From the NCBI RefSeq assembly GCF_015244705.1, contig NZ_JABCQF010000011.1, positions 1 through 64,000 on the forward strand: a DNA stretch of 64,000 nucleotides. Reading direction: 5' to 3'. This DNA is from Gluconobacter potus (lineage in GTDB: Bacteria; Pseudomonadota; Alphaproteobacteria; Acetobacterales; Acetobacteraceae). A program made the position numbers and the translations under genes. Under the pieces are notes generated by a model that was not told the DNA's origin, did no database searches, and saw only the letters and a program-made list of their open reading frames with translations. Every line of letters starts with the position of its first letter. Position 1 is the stretch's first letter. Of the stretch, positions 41,301 through 49,674 are shown piece after piece.

Positions 41301-42170
41301 TCAGGCCTTCTTGAGGGTGAGGAATGGCTCCATGGTCTTGATGAGATGGGCGTGCGGTGAGGCGTGCAGCCAGTGCAGGCCGATATGGCGCTGGGGTGGT
41401 GTACTGGAGACAGGAATCTTCCGGACTTTGAGCCCTTCCGGCCATGGCGGGAGCCAGTCCGGAAGCAGGGAAATGCCAATGCCCTGGCTGACCATCAGAG
41501 CGATGGCTTCAAGGGAATCAAGCTCCAGCTGTTCCTTGGGGAAAATCCTGTTGTCCTTGAGGAAGGTATCGGCGACACGACCGCCCCACTGATTGCGGTC
41601 ATACCGGAGGAAAACATTATTTTTAAGGATCTTCAGAGGATCCGTTTCAGCGCAGTTTTCCGGAACCAGAACTATCAGAGGCTCCGACAGAAGCCTTTTC
41701 CAGCCGCATGTCTTGGGAATACCGAAAGGAGGCTCAACGATAATTGCGCAGTCCAGTTGTCCTTCCAGGACCTCATGATACAGCTTGATCGACTGACCCG
41801 GTGTGACATGCAGGTCGATCTGTGGATACTCGATGAAGAATTTTTTCAGCATGAAGGGAAGGATGCCGGTCAGGGCAGTGGAAATGGCGCCGATTTTCAG
41901 TTCGCCGGCAAATTCTTCCTGAAAGGCGAGGGACCGCAACTCTTCGACACCCTTGATGAGCTGTCGGCTCTTCTCAATGATGGCCAGGCCTGCAGCAGTC
42001 GGTGTCACGGTCCTGCCGGCACGGATCAGCAGAGGCTGTCTGATCTGGTCTTCAAGAGCCTTGATGCGCTGGGAGACGGCCGCAGGGGTGAGTGAAAGCT
42101 GACGCGCGGCATCGGCGATGGAACCTCGTTCCACGATGGCGATGAAGCTTTCCAGAAAGCGTGTGTCCAA
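41301..42170 (-). CDS. LysR-family regulator (second of a tandem pair)
   Basis: The start is taken as the TTG at 42170, giving LDTRFLESFIAIVERGSIADAARQLSLTPAAVSQRIKALEDQI, because it aligns exactly with the ATG of the neighbouring paralogue; the long open extension upstream is unlike a LysR N-terminus. The 289-residue product has the usual winged helix-turn-helix (to about 65) and periplasmic-binding-like effector domain (ELKIGAISTALTGILPFMLKKFFIEYPQIDLHVTPGQSIKLYHEVLEG). Both paralogues share PPFNIPETYVW/PPFGIPKTCGW and YDRNQWGGR, so they probably bind related ligands. Confidence 0.88.
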   Translation of the reverse strand: MDTRFLESFIAIVERGSIADAARQLSLTPAAVSQRIKALEDQIRQPLLIRAGRTVTPTAAGLAIIEKSRQLIKGVEELRSLAFQEEFAGELKIGAISTALTGILPFMLKKFFIEYPQIDLHVTPGQSIKLYHEVLEGQLDCAIIVEPPFGIPKTCGWKRLLSEPLIVLVPENCAETDPLKILKNNVFLRYDRNQWGGRVADTFLKDNRIFPKEQLELDSLEAIALMVSQGIGISLLPDWLPPWPEGLKVRKIPVSSTPPQRHIGLHWLHASPHAHLIKTMEPFLTLKKA

Positions 42171-42267
42171 GATGCGCTGTCTCTCGTTTCTGACTTGGAA
42201 ATGATTTCCGCGGACTTCATGGTATGGCAAGCGCCACGATATCAGAACAGGATCTCCGGTTCTTTTT

Positions 42268-43674
42268 TCAGAACTTTCCCTGAGGCGGAAAAGTATCCGC
42301 AGGAATGGGAGAGACATAAGGAGTGCGAAGAAGGCGTTGTGCGTGATCGTCCTGAGCCTTTTTCAAGACATCCGGGGACCGGAATAATCGAATGGCGGTC
42401 ATGGCCATCGCCTTTGCGACATGGATCATGCCCTTATGTGCTACCGGGGAAACACCCTGAGCCGTCATCTGCCATGAGTGGAGGGGAGTCCCGATGGCGC
42501 AGGTTGCTCCCAGAGCCTGAACCGTCGGGACGGTCCAGCTGACATCCCCGACATCCGTGGAGCCCAGGGAAAACCGGCTTCCAGCAGGCAGGACAAAGTC
42601 GGACAGCGACGCATCACATGCGGAGCATCCCACCTGCTGAAGAGCGGACTCAATATCCTCCGCTGACAGGGTCTCCTGTATCCTTGCGGCGAAAACCTGA
42701 TCTTCGGCGCTGAAAGGTGGTGGCCCGAGTTGCTCGAAACTTTCCTGCATCACTTTTTCAAGGGGCGGGCAGGGGAGCAGGTTCGCAACGCCTCCGGTTA
42801 CAATGCTCCGAACCTGAGTTCCGCTCATCAGGGCCGCTCCCTGAGCCACCTGCCGTACCCGCTCGGCCAGTGCCAGCATTTCGGAAAGACCTTCTGCCCG
42901 AACGGAATAACGGACTGTCGTTTCAGACTGCACGACATTGGGCGCAGTCCCACCGGCATTGATGTAAGCGTAATGAATGCGCGAGGTGGGAAGCATGTGC
43001 TCACGCAGATAGTTAACGCCCACGCTCATCAGTTCGACCGCATCCAGTGCTGACCGCCCCAGATGTGGTGCGGCCGCTGCGTGAGCCGAACGGCCGGTAA
43101 ATGTGAAATCCATCCGGACATTTGCCAGGGAAGACGGTGGGAGAACCCCGCAGAACGGGGATGGGTGCCATGAAATCGCGGCATCCACTCCTGTGAATGC
43201 CCCACCTCTGACCATGAAACCTTTTCCCGCTCCGCCTTCCTCTGCCGGGCATCCATAATACCGGACGCGGCCAGGGATCTGCATGACCGCAAGCCAGTCC
43301 CGAACAGCAACAGCGGCCAGAAGGGATGCAGCGCCAAGCAGGTTGTGTCCGCATCCATGGCCGTTTTCGGTCGTCGGAGTATGATCGAAGGAGCCTGCAG
43401 CCGCCGCGAGACCGGGCAGGGCATCGTATTCCCCCAGAAAAGCAATGACCGGGCCATCCTCTCCGCTTTCGCCCATCACAGCCGTCGAGATGCCTGCAAC
43501 ATGGGAGGTAAGGACAAAGCCATGATCAGACAGCATCCGCGTGTGCAGCGCACAGGAGTGATGCTCTTCGTAACAGAGTTCGGGAACGGCCCATACGTTA
43601 TCGCTCAGGGCAATGGCTTCATCCGCCAGGGTGTCGACATGATCCCAGATCTTTTCCGTGTTTCGTATTGGCAT
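42268..43674 (-). CDS. M20-family amidohydrolase (AbgB-like)
   Basis: A 468-residue metallo-amidohydrolase. Residues about 95-115 carry HTPTTENGHGCGHNLLGAASLLA, where Cys and His bind a metal; then come PAEEGGAGKGF (Glu-Glu, catalytic base and metal) and ISWHPSPFCGVLPPSSLANVRMDFTFTGRSAHAAAAPHLGRSALDAVELM, the start of the dimerisation domain. This is the layout of AbgB, which with AbgA cuts p-aminobenzoyl-glutamate, and of peptidase D-type amidohydrolases. The true substrate is an amide or acyl-amino acid of unknown kind. Same strand as two LysR genes; divergent from the TonB receptor gene. Confidence 0.9.
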   Translation of the reverse strand: MPIRNTEKIWDHVDTLADEAIALSDNVWAVPELCYEEHHSCALHTRMLSDHGFVLTSHVAGISTAVMGESGEDGPVIAFLGEYDALPGLAAAAGSFDHTPTTENGHGCGHNLLGAASLLAAVAVRDWLAVMQIPGRVRYYGCPAEEGGAGKGFMVRGGAFTGVDAAISWHPSPFCGVLPPSSLANVRMDFTFTGRSAHAAAAPHLGRSALDAVELMSVGVNYLREHMLPTSRIHYAYINAGGTAPNVVQSETTVRYSVRAEGLSEMLALAERVRQVAQGAALMSGTQVRSIVTGGVANLLPCPPLEKVMQESFEQLGPPPFSAEDQVFAARIQETLSAEDIESALQQVGCSACDASLSDFVLPAGSRFSLGSTDVGDVSWTVPTVQALGATCAIGTPLHSWQMTAQGVSPVAHKGMIHVAKAMAMTAIRLFRSPDVLKKAQDDHAQRLLRTPYVSPIPADTFPPQGKF

Positions 43675-43995
43675 GAAGCATTCCTGAGGTTGGACAAGGA
43701 TCCATTTGGAACGAATCTGGAATATTGTTGAAGGCGATCATTCCTGTAAAAATTTAACGACATCTCCTGATGAAAACCAGCAACAAAATGTTTTTTTCAT
43801 CTTCTATGGAAATCTCGATCCCTGAAATTTAAGGATATCTGCTGATTTATCTCACTGTAAGCATCTCATGAGATAGTTTTATTATCTTTTGAATCAAACA
43901 GGAACAGCTATGTCCTGAAACCGAAATATGTTCTGAATATGAAACATAAGGTTTGCCGGTCTGCGGGATGATCGGTTTATGAGCAGGAGTTCAGG
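43675..43995. promoter_or_regulatory. Divergent promoter region of the M20/TonB locus
   Basis: No gene in these 320 bases between divergent genes. The sequence is AT-rich. The perfect palindrome ATCTCATGAGAT lies at 43863-43874, and could be bound by one of the LysR or IclR regulators. The interval is likely to hold promoters for both sides. Confidence 0.5.
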
Positions 43996-46356
43996 ATGAT
44001 TATGGTTCGGGCTGAACGGCAGGGTTCTGTTATGAAAAACGCATTCCGCGGCTTCCTGATGCTGTCTGTCTGTACGGGATGCCTTTCGATGGCAGGGGCA
44101 TATGCCGCTACTTCAAAAAACGACAAAGCCCGTCGGACAGTCCCGTCCAGACATGCGGATGCTCATGTCGCACCCGTACATCATGCGGTGGCAAAGCAGG
44201 ATCATCCCGAAGTCATCAGCGTCACGACGAAGCGTCGGGCGTTCGGGTTCGGAGCCGATCAGCACCGCGCTGGCAACATCACCAATCTGACCGCTGAAGA
44301 CCTCGTGACGCATCACGTCACGACCGTCGAGGATATCCAGAATCTGGTGCCGAACCTCACGATCCAGACTGAGGGCGGTTCGAACGTTCCGGACTATTAC
44401 CTGCGCGGCATCGGTATGCAGGATTATACCCAGAACAACATGTCCTCGGTCATGACCTATTTCGATGACGTACCGTACACCATCACGGCGATGAGTTCCG
44501 GCCAGATGTTCGACGTGGCCTCCGTCGGTGTCGAGCCCGGCCCGGTCGGTTTTGAGCATGGCATTGCCGACACGGGCGGCGAAGTCCGCATCACGACCAA
44601 TGATCCGACCAAAACCCTTCATTACGGTGCATCGGAAGACATCGCGAGCTACGCGCGCAGCAAGACGAATTTCTATGTGTCCGCACCGATCACGGACCGG
44701 CTCCAGTTTCGTCTTGCCGGGCAGATGCTGCAGGGCGGGGCCTTCCGCTACAACCGGGTCAACGGTGAGTCGATCGGGCGCGCCAATGAGGGCGCGCTAC
44801 GCGGCAAACTGGCCTGGCAGCCCGACGATAAAACGAACATCAAACTGACCGCCAACTGGTCGCAGGATTCTTCGGAAGCGCAGGCCGGTTTCGTCCTGTC
44901 CGACAGCAACAACATCCTCCCGCGCGATCAGGACATCTATGCGACGGGCTGGAATCTCAATCCCCAGTACGCCAAGATTCTCGGGATCTCCCCTAACAGC
45001 AAGCCGTCCTATAACGACATGCAGTGGGGCATCAATCTCAACGCGGACCGGGATCTGGGCTGGGCGCACCTGGCAACGATCTCCTCGTTCCAGCAGCAGC
45101 AGCGCCATGAATATATCGATCGGGACGCGGAAGCCTATCGTTCCGGTGACAGCTATCTGACGGGAAGCATGAATGTGTTCTCGCAGGAAGTACGCCTTTC
45201 GGGCATGGCGCTCCACAACCGGCTCGAATGGGTGGCGGGCATGTACTACAACCGCGTTCGGGCCTCGGGCGAGAACTGGTTCGATTACACGGATCGCTCC
45301 GGAAAGTATTACTTTCAGGACAGCACCCATGTGCAGCCACAGCAGAATTTTTCACAGTTCGTGAACCTGAAATACGCCCTGACGCCCAAACTGCACCTGA
45401 TCTTCGGTCTGGAGCATCAGAGTGACGACCGCCAGTTTCTCGACGACGCCGTCTACCGCTACAACCCTGTGACGCTGGCAAAGACCTACAGTCAGGTTTT
45501 CGCCAATCACGGCGCCCTGACAAACCAGTTCTCGGGCAAGGTCGGCATCAACTATCAGGTGATGCAGAATGCAATGCTATATGCCGATATCCGGCGTGGC
45601 GTGAAACCGGGTGGCTTTACGGCCAACACGACGTTGACGGAACAGCAGGCTGCGGGCTTCAAACCTGAATGGCTGATGGCTTACGAAGTCGGCTTCAAGA
45701 GTGAATTCTTCAATCACCGTCTTCGGATCAATGGCGCGGCATTCTGGGATTCCTACCACGACCAGCAGTATTTCTCCTATATTCTGGTTCCCGGCTGGGG
45801 GACGGTCGGTTCCTATGTCAATGTGCCCCGTTCGCATATCTTCGGAACGGAACTCTCGATCAGCGCCCATCCTTTCCGCGGCCTGACAATCTCTCAGAAC
45901 GTAGGGTATCAGCGCGGAACCTATGATGACTTCCAGGTCCTGAACGTGCAGGCCGTGACCGCCTATTACGCCAAGACCGGACAGTACAAGTCGATAACTG
46001 ACAGCTATAACGGCGCAGATATGGGTATCCCTAAACTGACGCTGAACGGAAGTATTTCCTATGAAACGAAACCCGTTTTCAGGAAATATACCGTCACGCT
46101 TCAGGGGGATTACTCATATCGTGGTGCACAGGATACTGTCCCGCGTGGAACCGGAACCTACCTGCTGCCTGCATATTTCCTCATGAACGGCAGTGTGACC
46201 TTCAAGCCGGTCAAGGGACGCTGGGCTGTTACGGCTTACGCCACGAACATTCTCAACCGCGACTACATCGTCAGCCGTACGCTTGCGACAACGGTCAACA
46301 TGGGCATTTCCGGACAGCCAAGATTTGTGGGCGGCCGTTTTTCCTATGATTTCTGA
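43996..46356 (+). CDS. TonB-dependent outer membrane receptor
   Basis: The ATG at 43996 has a good ribosome-binding site (AGGAG, six bases before) and gives 786 residues with a signal sequence around MKNAFRGFLMLSVCTGCLSMAGAYAA; the ATG at 44032 is the alternative start. A linker rich in His and Lys precedes a TonB-box-like segment (PEVISVTTKRR), then the plug (TVEDIQNLVPNLTIQTEGGSNVPDYYLRGIGM) and the 22-strand barrel, ending in ...RFVGGRFSYDF with the outer membrane end residue Phe. It imports a large or rare substrate with TonB energy. The downstream MFS and hydrolase genes suggest an organic compound rather than iron. Confidence 0.92.
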   Translation: MIMVRAERQGSVMKNAFRGFLMLSVCTGCLSMAGAYAATSKNDKARRTVPSRHADAHVAPVHHAVAKQDHPEVISVTTKRRAFGFGADQHRAGNITNLTAEDLVTHHVTTVEDIQNLVPNLTIQTEGGSNVPDYYLRGIGMQDYTQNNMSSVMTYFDDVPYTITAMSSGQMFDVASVGVEPGPVGFEHGIADTGGEVRITTNDPTKTLHYGASEDIASYARSKTNFYVSAPITDRLQFRLAGQMLQGGAFRYNRVNGESIGRANEGALRGKLAWQPDDKTNIKLTANWSQDSSEAQAGFVLSDSNNILPRDQDIYATGWNLNPQYAKILGISPNSKPSYNDMQWGINLNADRDLGWAHLATISSFQQQQRHEYIDRDAEAYRSGDSYLTGSMNVFSQEVRLSGMALHNRLEWVAGMYYNRVRASGENWFDYTDRSGKYYFQDSTHVQPQQNFSQFVNLKYALTPKLHLIFGLEHQSDDRQFLDDAVYRYNPVTLAKTYSQVFANHGALTNQFSGKVGINYQVMQNAMLYADIRRGVKPGGFTANTTLTEQQAAGFKPEWLMAYEVGFKSEFFNHRLRINGAAFWDSYHDQQYFSYILVPGWGTVGSYVNVPRSHIFGTELSISAHPFRGLTISQNVGYQRGTYDDFQVLNVQAVTAYYAKTGQYKSITDSYNGADMGIPKLTLNGSISYETKPVFRKYTVTLQGDYSYRGAQDTVPRGTGTYLLPAYFLMNGSVTFKPVKGRWAVTAYATNILNRDYIVSRTLATTVNMGISGQPRFVGGRFSYDF

Positions 46357-46440
46357 TTACGGAATATTCCGGAACCATTTTAACGTGCCGGAATATTTTC
46401 CTACAGGAAGCGCCCCGGTGCCGCAGGAGAGAGGGTATTG

Positions 46441-47736
46441 ATGAACGAGATACAGACCAGACTTTACCATCGCCTGAACTGGCGGATCATGTCGTGGATC
46501 ATTGTGATCTACCTGATGGATAGTATCGACCGAACCAATCTGGGGTTTGCACGCAGCCATATCTCCCAGGATGTGGACCTAACTGCGGCACAGTTCGGAT
46601 TTGCGGCCGGGATTTTCTTCGTCGGCCTGGTCCTGTTCGAAATTCCGATCAGCCTCTGGTCATCGCGGGTGGGGGCACCCAAGACATTTGCCAGAATCAT
46701 GGTCTTGTGGGGCATGACATCGGCGGCGACTGGCTTCATTCACAGCCGCGACAGCTTTTATGTCCTGCGTTTTCTGCTGGGCGTGTTCGAAGCAGGTTTT
46801 GCCCCGACCTGCACTTATTATCTGGCTCGCTGGTATCCTGAGAACCGGATGTCGGCCGTCATTTTCTGGCACCAACTCTCACTGCCTCTGGCCGGGATAA
46901 TTATCGGCCCGATCTCGGAGCTGATCCTGTCTCACTTCGATCAGGTCGCCGGTCTGGCGGGGTGGCGCTGGATGTTTCTTCTCGAAGGGCTACCGTCCAT
47001 CGTGCTCGGCGTCATCGTCGCTTTCGTCCTTCCCACCGCACCAAAGGACGCTGCATGGCTGTCGGTACAGGAACGCAAGACAATCGAGGCATGGAGCGTC
47101 CGGCAGAACGTACGCCATGTGGAATTTTCCGCTGTCATCCGGGACCCGGCGATCTATTTCCTGGGGCTCGGCTTCTTCGCACTCATGGCCGGAATGTACA
47201 TGCTGAATTTCTGGCTGCCGTCTATCATTCATGAATCCGGCGTTCATTCGTCCCTGGCGGTCGGGCTGTACTCCTCGTTTCCCTACGTGATTTCCGTCGC
47301 TTCGATGGCCTATTGGAGTGCCCGTTCGGACAGGCTGAAGGAACGGAGCTTCCACTGTTACGCTCCGGCGCTTCTGGCCAGCCTGTGCTTTCTGCTGACA
47401 ACCATCATTCCGGATATTTTTATCCTGAAGATGATCGTTCTGGCAGGAGCTACGGCCGGGATCTACGCATCCTACGTCGTCTTCTGGGCGATGGCCGCCA
47501 ATGTGTTCCAGGGAAGCGCTGCAACCGGCGGGTTTGCGCTGATCAACGCCATCGGACTTTGGGGCGGCGTCATCAGCCCCATGGTCGTCGGAAAACTGAC
47601 ATCCCTTACAGGAACCCTCTCAGCCGGGATGGTGTGCATGGCCATCACGGTCGCGGTCGGGGCCGTCATCCTTTGGTCCGTGACACGCAGGATCACGGCC
47701 CCTTCCGGCCCCTCTATTCCTTCTGAAATTCTGTAA
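46441..47736 (+). CDS. MFS transporter, anion:cation symporter (ACS) type
   Basis: A 431-residue protein with 12 predicted membrane helices. The first part, RIMSWIIVIYLMDSIDRTNLGFARSHISQDVDLTAAQFGFAAGIFFVGLVLFEIPISLWSSRVGAPK, is typical of the ACS branch, whose members import organic acids, tartrate, phthalate or allantoate. The start is the ATG at 46441, after GAGAGGG; a TTG in front is less likely. It lies 84 bases after the TonB receptor gene and 21 bases before the CapA-type gene, so it should carry the same compound across the inner membrane. Confidence 0.91.
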   Translation: MNEIQTRLYHRLNWRIMSWIIVIYLMDSIDRTNLGFARSHISQDVDLTAAQFGFAAGIFFVGLVLFEIPISLWSSRVGAPKTFARIMVLWGMTSAATGFIHSRDSFYVLRFLLGVFEAGFAPTCTYYLARWYPENRMSAVIFWHQLSLPLAGIIIGPISELILSHFDQVAGLAGWRWMFLLEGLPSIVLGVIVAFVLPTAPKDAAWLSVQERKTIEAWSVRQNVRHVEFSAVIRDPAIYFLGLGFFALMAGMYMLNFWLPSIIHESGVHSSLAVGLYSSFPYVISVASMAYWSARSDRLKERSFHCYAPALLASLCFLLTTIIPDIFILKMIVLAGATAGIYASYVVFWAMAANVFQGSAATGGFALINAIGLWGGVISPMVVGKLTSLTGTLSAGMVCMAITVAVGAVILWSVTRRITAPSGPSIPSEIL

Positions 47737-47757
47737 CTGTAGTTGAAAGACCTGTAT

Positions 47758-49074
47758 ATGAAAGTCTGCCTCACGGGCGACAGCATTGTCCTGCGTCGGC
47801 TGAACACGGATATCGATCCGGTCTGCGCCCCGCTGTTTGACATGATCCGGGATTGCGATGCGTCCTTCACAAATCTTGAGATCATGCCAAGCGACTATCA
47901 GGGCGATCCCGCCCTTGATCATGGCGGATCTCATTTCAGCGCCCATCCCTGGATCCTGGATGAACTCCGCACCGCAGGTTTCGACCTGTTCGCAGCCGCT
48001 ACCAATCACTGTCTTGATTACGGCATTTCCGGTCTTCGCATTGCAATCGAAGAACTGAGAAAGCGCGAAATCCTGTATTCCGGTGTGGGGCTGACCCTCG
48101 AGGAAGCGCGTCGTCCGGCCTATTTCAGCCATCCCAGAGGCACGGTCTCGATGCTGTCGTGCTGTTCGACATTCGCGCGCGGACAGGAAGCTGCCGATCA
48201 GACCCGGAGCATGCAGGGACGCCCCGGTCTCAATCCGCTGCATTTCAGCACGACGTATCAGGTAAAGCCGGAAGAGCTTTCGGTTCTGCAGACAATTTCG
48301 GCAGGTCTTGGTCTGGAGAAAATCAAGCAGGAGCAGATCAAGCTGGGCTTCGGCTATCCCGCTCCGGAAGACACGCTGACGCTGGATGGAACCCGTTTTG
48401 TCGAGGGCAGTGAAACCCGCATCACCACCGCCCCGAATGCGCGGGATCTGGAGGAAATCGGGCGCTGGGTCCGTGAAGCCCGGGTTGTCTCTGACGTGGT
48501 CATCGTCAGTGTTCATACCCATGAAGTCGGGTATGACGCCGATGGAACCATCAGTTGGGAAAAGCCGGGCGAGTTTCTGGAAGCCTTTGCCCGGGATGCC
48601 ATCGATCAGGGGGCTGACATCGTGGTCTGCCACGGCCAGCATCTTCTGAAGGGAATGGAACTCTACAAGGGCAAACCGATCTTCTATAGCCTCGGTAATT
48701 TCATTGGTCAGAACGAACTTGTCGATATGCTGCCGGAGGATTCCTATACCTTCTACAAGGTCAGCACGGATGTGACGCCGCATCAGGTCTACAAGACCCG
48801 GACCCTGAATGACACGAAGGGCTTCCCGGCCGATCGGCGCTTCTGGGAAACCCTGCTGCCGATCTGCGAATTCGCAGAAGACGGAACATTGTCCTCCATG
48901 GAAATTCATCCCGTCTCGCTTGGATTGGGCAAAAGCGCCCATACGCGCGGCCTGCCTTTTCTCGCTGAAGGGGAAGAAGGTGAGAGCATCCTGTCTCGCT
49001 TCGAGATCCTCTGTGAGCCCTATGGCGTTCGCTTCACGCGTGAAAAGGGAAAACTTGTCCTGAAACAGGACTGA
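47758..49074 (+). CDS. CapA-family metallophosphatase-like protein
   Basis: A 438-residue protein of the CapA (poly-gamma-glutamate capsule) family of calcineurin-like phosphoesterase folds. Metal-site marks are visible: VCLTGDSIVLRR, CDASFTNLEI, FAAATNHCLDYG, VVIVSVHTHEVGYD, and the closing VVCHGQHLLKGMELYKGKPIFYSLGNFIG. There is no signal peptide, so it is probably cytoplasmic, unlike the membrane-anchored CapA of capsule operons. No capB, capC or capE gene is nearby. In this setting it is more likely a hydrolase or ligase-type enzyme acting on the imported compound. The ATG at 47758 has a weak ribosome-binding site; a TTG 15 bases earlier is possible. Confidence 0.85.
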   Translation: MKVCLTGDSIVLRRLNTDIDPVCAPLFDMIRDCDASFTNLEIMPSDYQGDPALDHGGSHFSAHPWILDELRTAGFDLFAAATNHCLDYGISGLRIAIEELRKREILYSGVGLTLEEARRPAYFSHPRGTVSMLSCCSTFARGQEAADQTRSMQGRPGLNPLHFSTTYQVKPEELSVLQTISAGLGLEKIKQEQIKLGFGYPAPEDTLTLDGTRFVEGSETRITTAPNARDLEEIGRWVREARVVSDVVIVSVHTHEVGYDADGTISWEKPGEFLEAFARDAIDQGADIVVCHGQHLLKGMELYKGKPIFYSLGNFIGQNELVDMLPEDSYTFYKVSTDVTPHQVYKTRTLNDTKGFPADRRFWETLLPICEFAEDGTLSSMEIHPVSLGLGKSAHTRGLPFLAEGEEGESILSRFEILCEPYGVRFTREKGKLVLKQD

Positions 49075-49083
49075 TATGCCCCC

Positions 49084-49121
49084 ACCTTTGCGGAGAGTCG
49101 CAAGAGATCATCCGCAAAGGT
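49084..49121 (+). terminator. Hairpin after the CapA-type gene
   Basis: ACCTTTGCGGA and TCCGCAAAGGT form a perfect 11-bp stem around a 16-base loop, nine bases past the stop. The tail is AACCTTTGCTTTC, without a clean T run. It may attenuate transcription into the VOC and M20 genes. Confidence 0.5.
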
Positions 49122-49215
49122 AACCTTTGCTTTCATCAGAAGACATATATTCGTTCTATAATATGCCGGTTTCTGCATGTTATTCTGATATTCCTTCTTA
49201 ATTTCTGGTGTAGAG

Positions 49216-49641
49216 ATGCCTAATCCGTTTCACATTGCATTTCCGGTCGACGACCTTGATGCTGCCCGTGTCTTCTATGGTGAAGTTCTGGGTTGCCCGG
49301 AAGGACGTAGCACGAACAGCTGGATTGATTTCGACCTGTACGGCCATCAGATCGTAACCCATCTTGTTCCCGACGCATGCCATAAAGGTGACGCTGGAAG
49401 CGGGGCGGTGGACGGACACAACGTGCCGATTCCCCATTTTGGCGTCGTACTGGACATGGATGACTGGAAAGCCCTCGCGGAGCGCGTCCGTCGTCACGGC
49501 ATTACCTTCGGGCTGGAGCCGCAGATCCGTTTTGAAGGACTGCCCGGTGAACAGGCGACGATGTTCTTCTGTGACCCGGCAGGCAATGCGCTGGAATTCA
49601 AGGCGCTGGCCGACATGAAGCAGCTTTTTACCAAGCAGTAA
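49216..49641 (+). CDS. VOC-family (glyoxalase-like) protein
   Basis: The 141 residues form one vicinal-oxygen-chelate domain: [45 protein letters not shown] in the first half, [56 protein letters not shown] in the second. The metal ligands would be His6 (HIAF), His in the middle (HFGVVL) and the Glu of NALEFK. Such proteins include dioxygenases, glyoxalases and isomerases of small molecules. The gene starts 140 bases after CapA and 33 bases before the M20 hydrolase gene, so it likely works on the same compound. The opposite-strand reading is a shadow. Confidence 0.88.
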   Translation: MPNPFHIAFPVDDLDAARVFYGEVLGCPEGRSTNSWIDFDLYGHQIVTHLVPDACHKGDAGSGAVDGHNVPIPHFGVVLDMDDWKALAERVRRHGITFGLEPQIRFEGLPGEQATMFFCDPAGNALEFKALADMKQLFTKQ

Positions 49642-49674
49642 GTCTCTACCCATCCGGTTCTAAAAGGAGTTTCC

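Noticed and set aside
47620-48942. 440-codon minus-strand frame opposite the CapA-type gene
   Set aside because: No family signature; the plus strand has clear CapA motifs and neighbours in the same orientation.
49198-49653. 151-codon minus-strand frame opposite the VOC gene
   Set aside because: The plus strand reads as a full VOC domain; the other strand has no motif.
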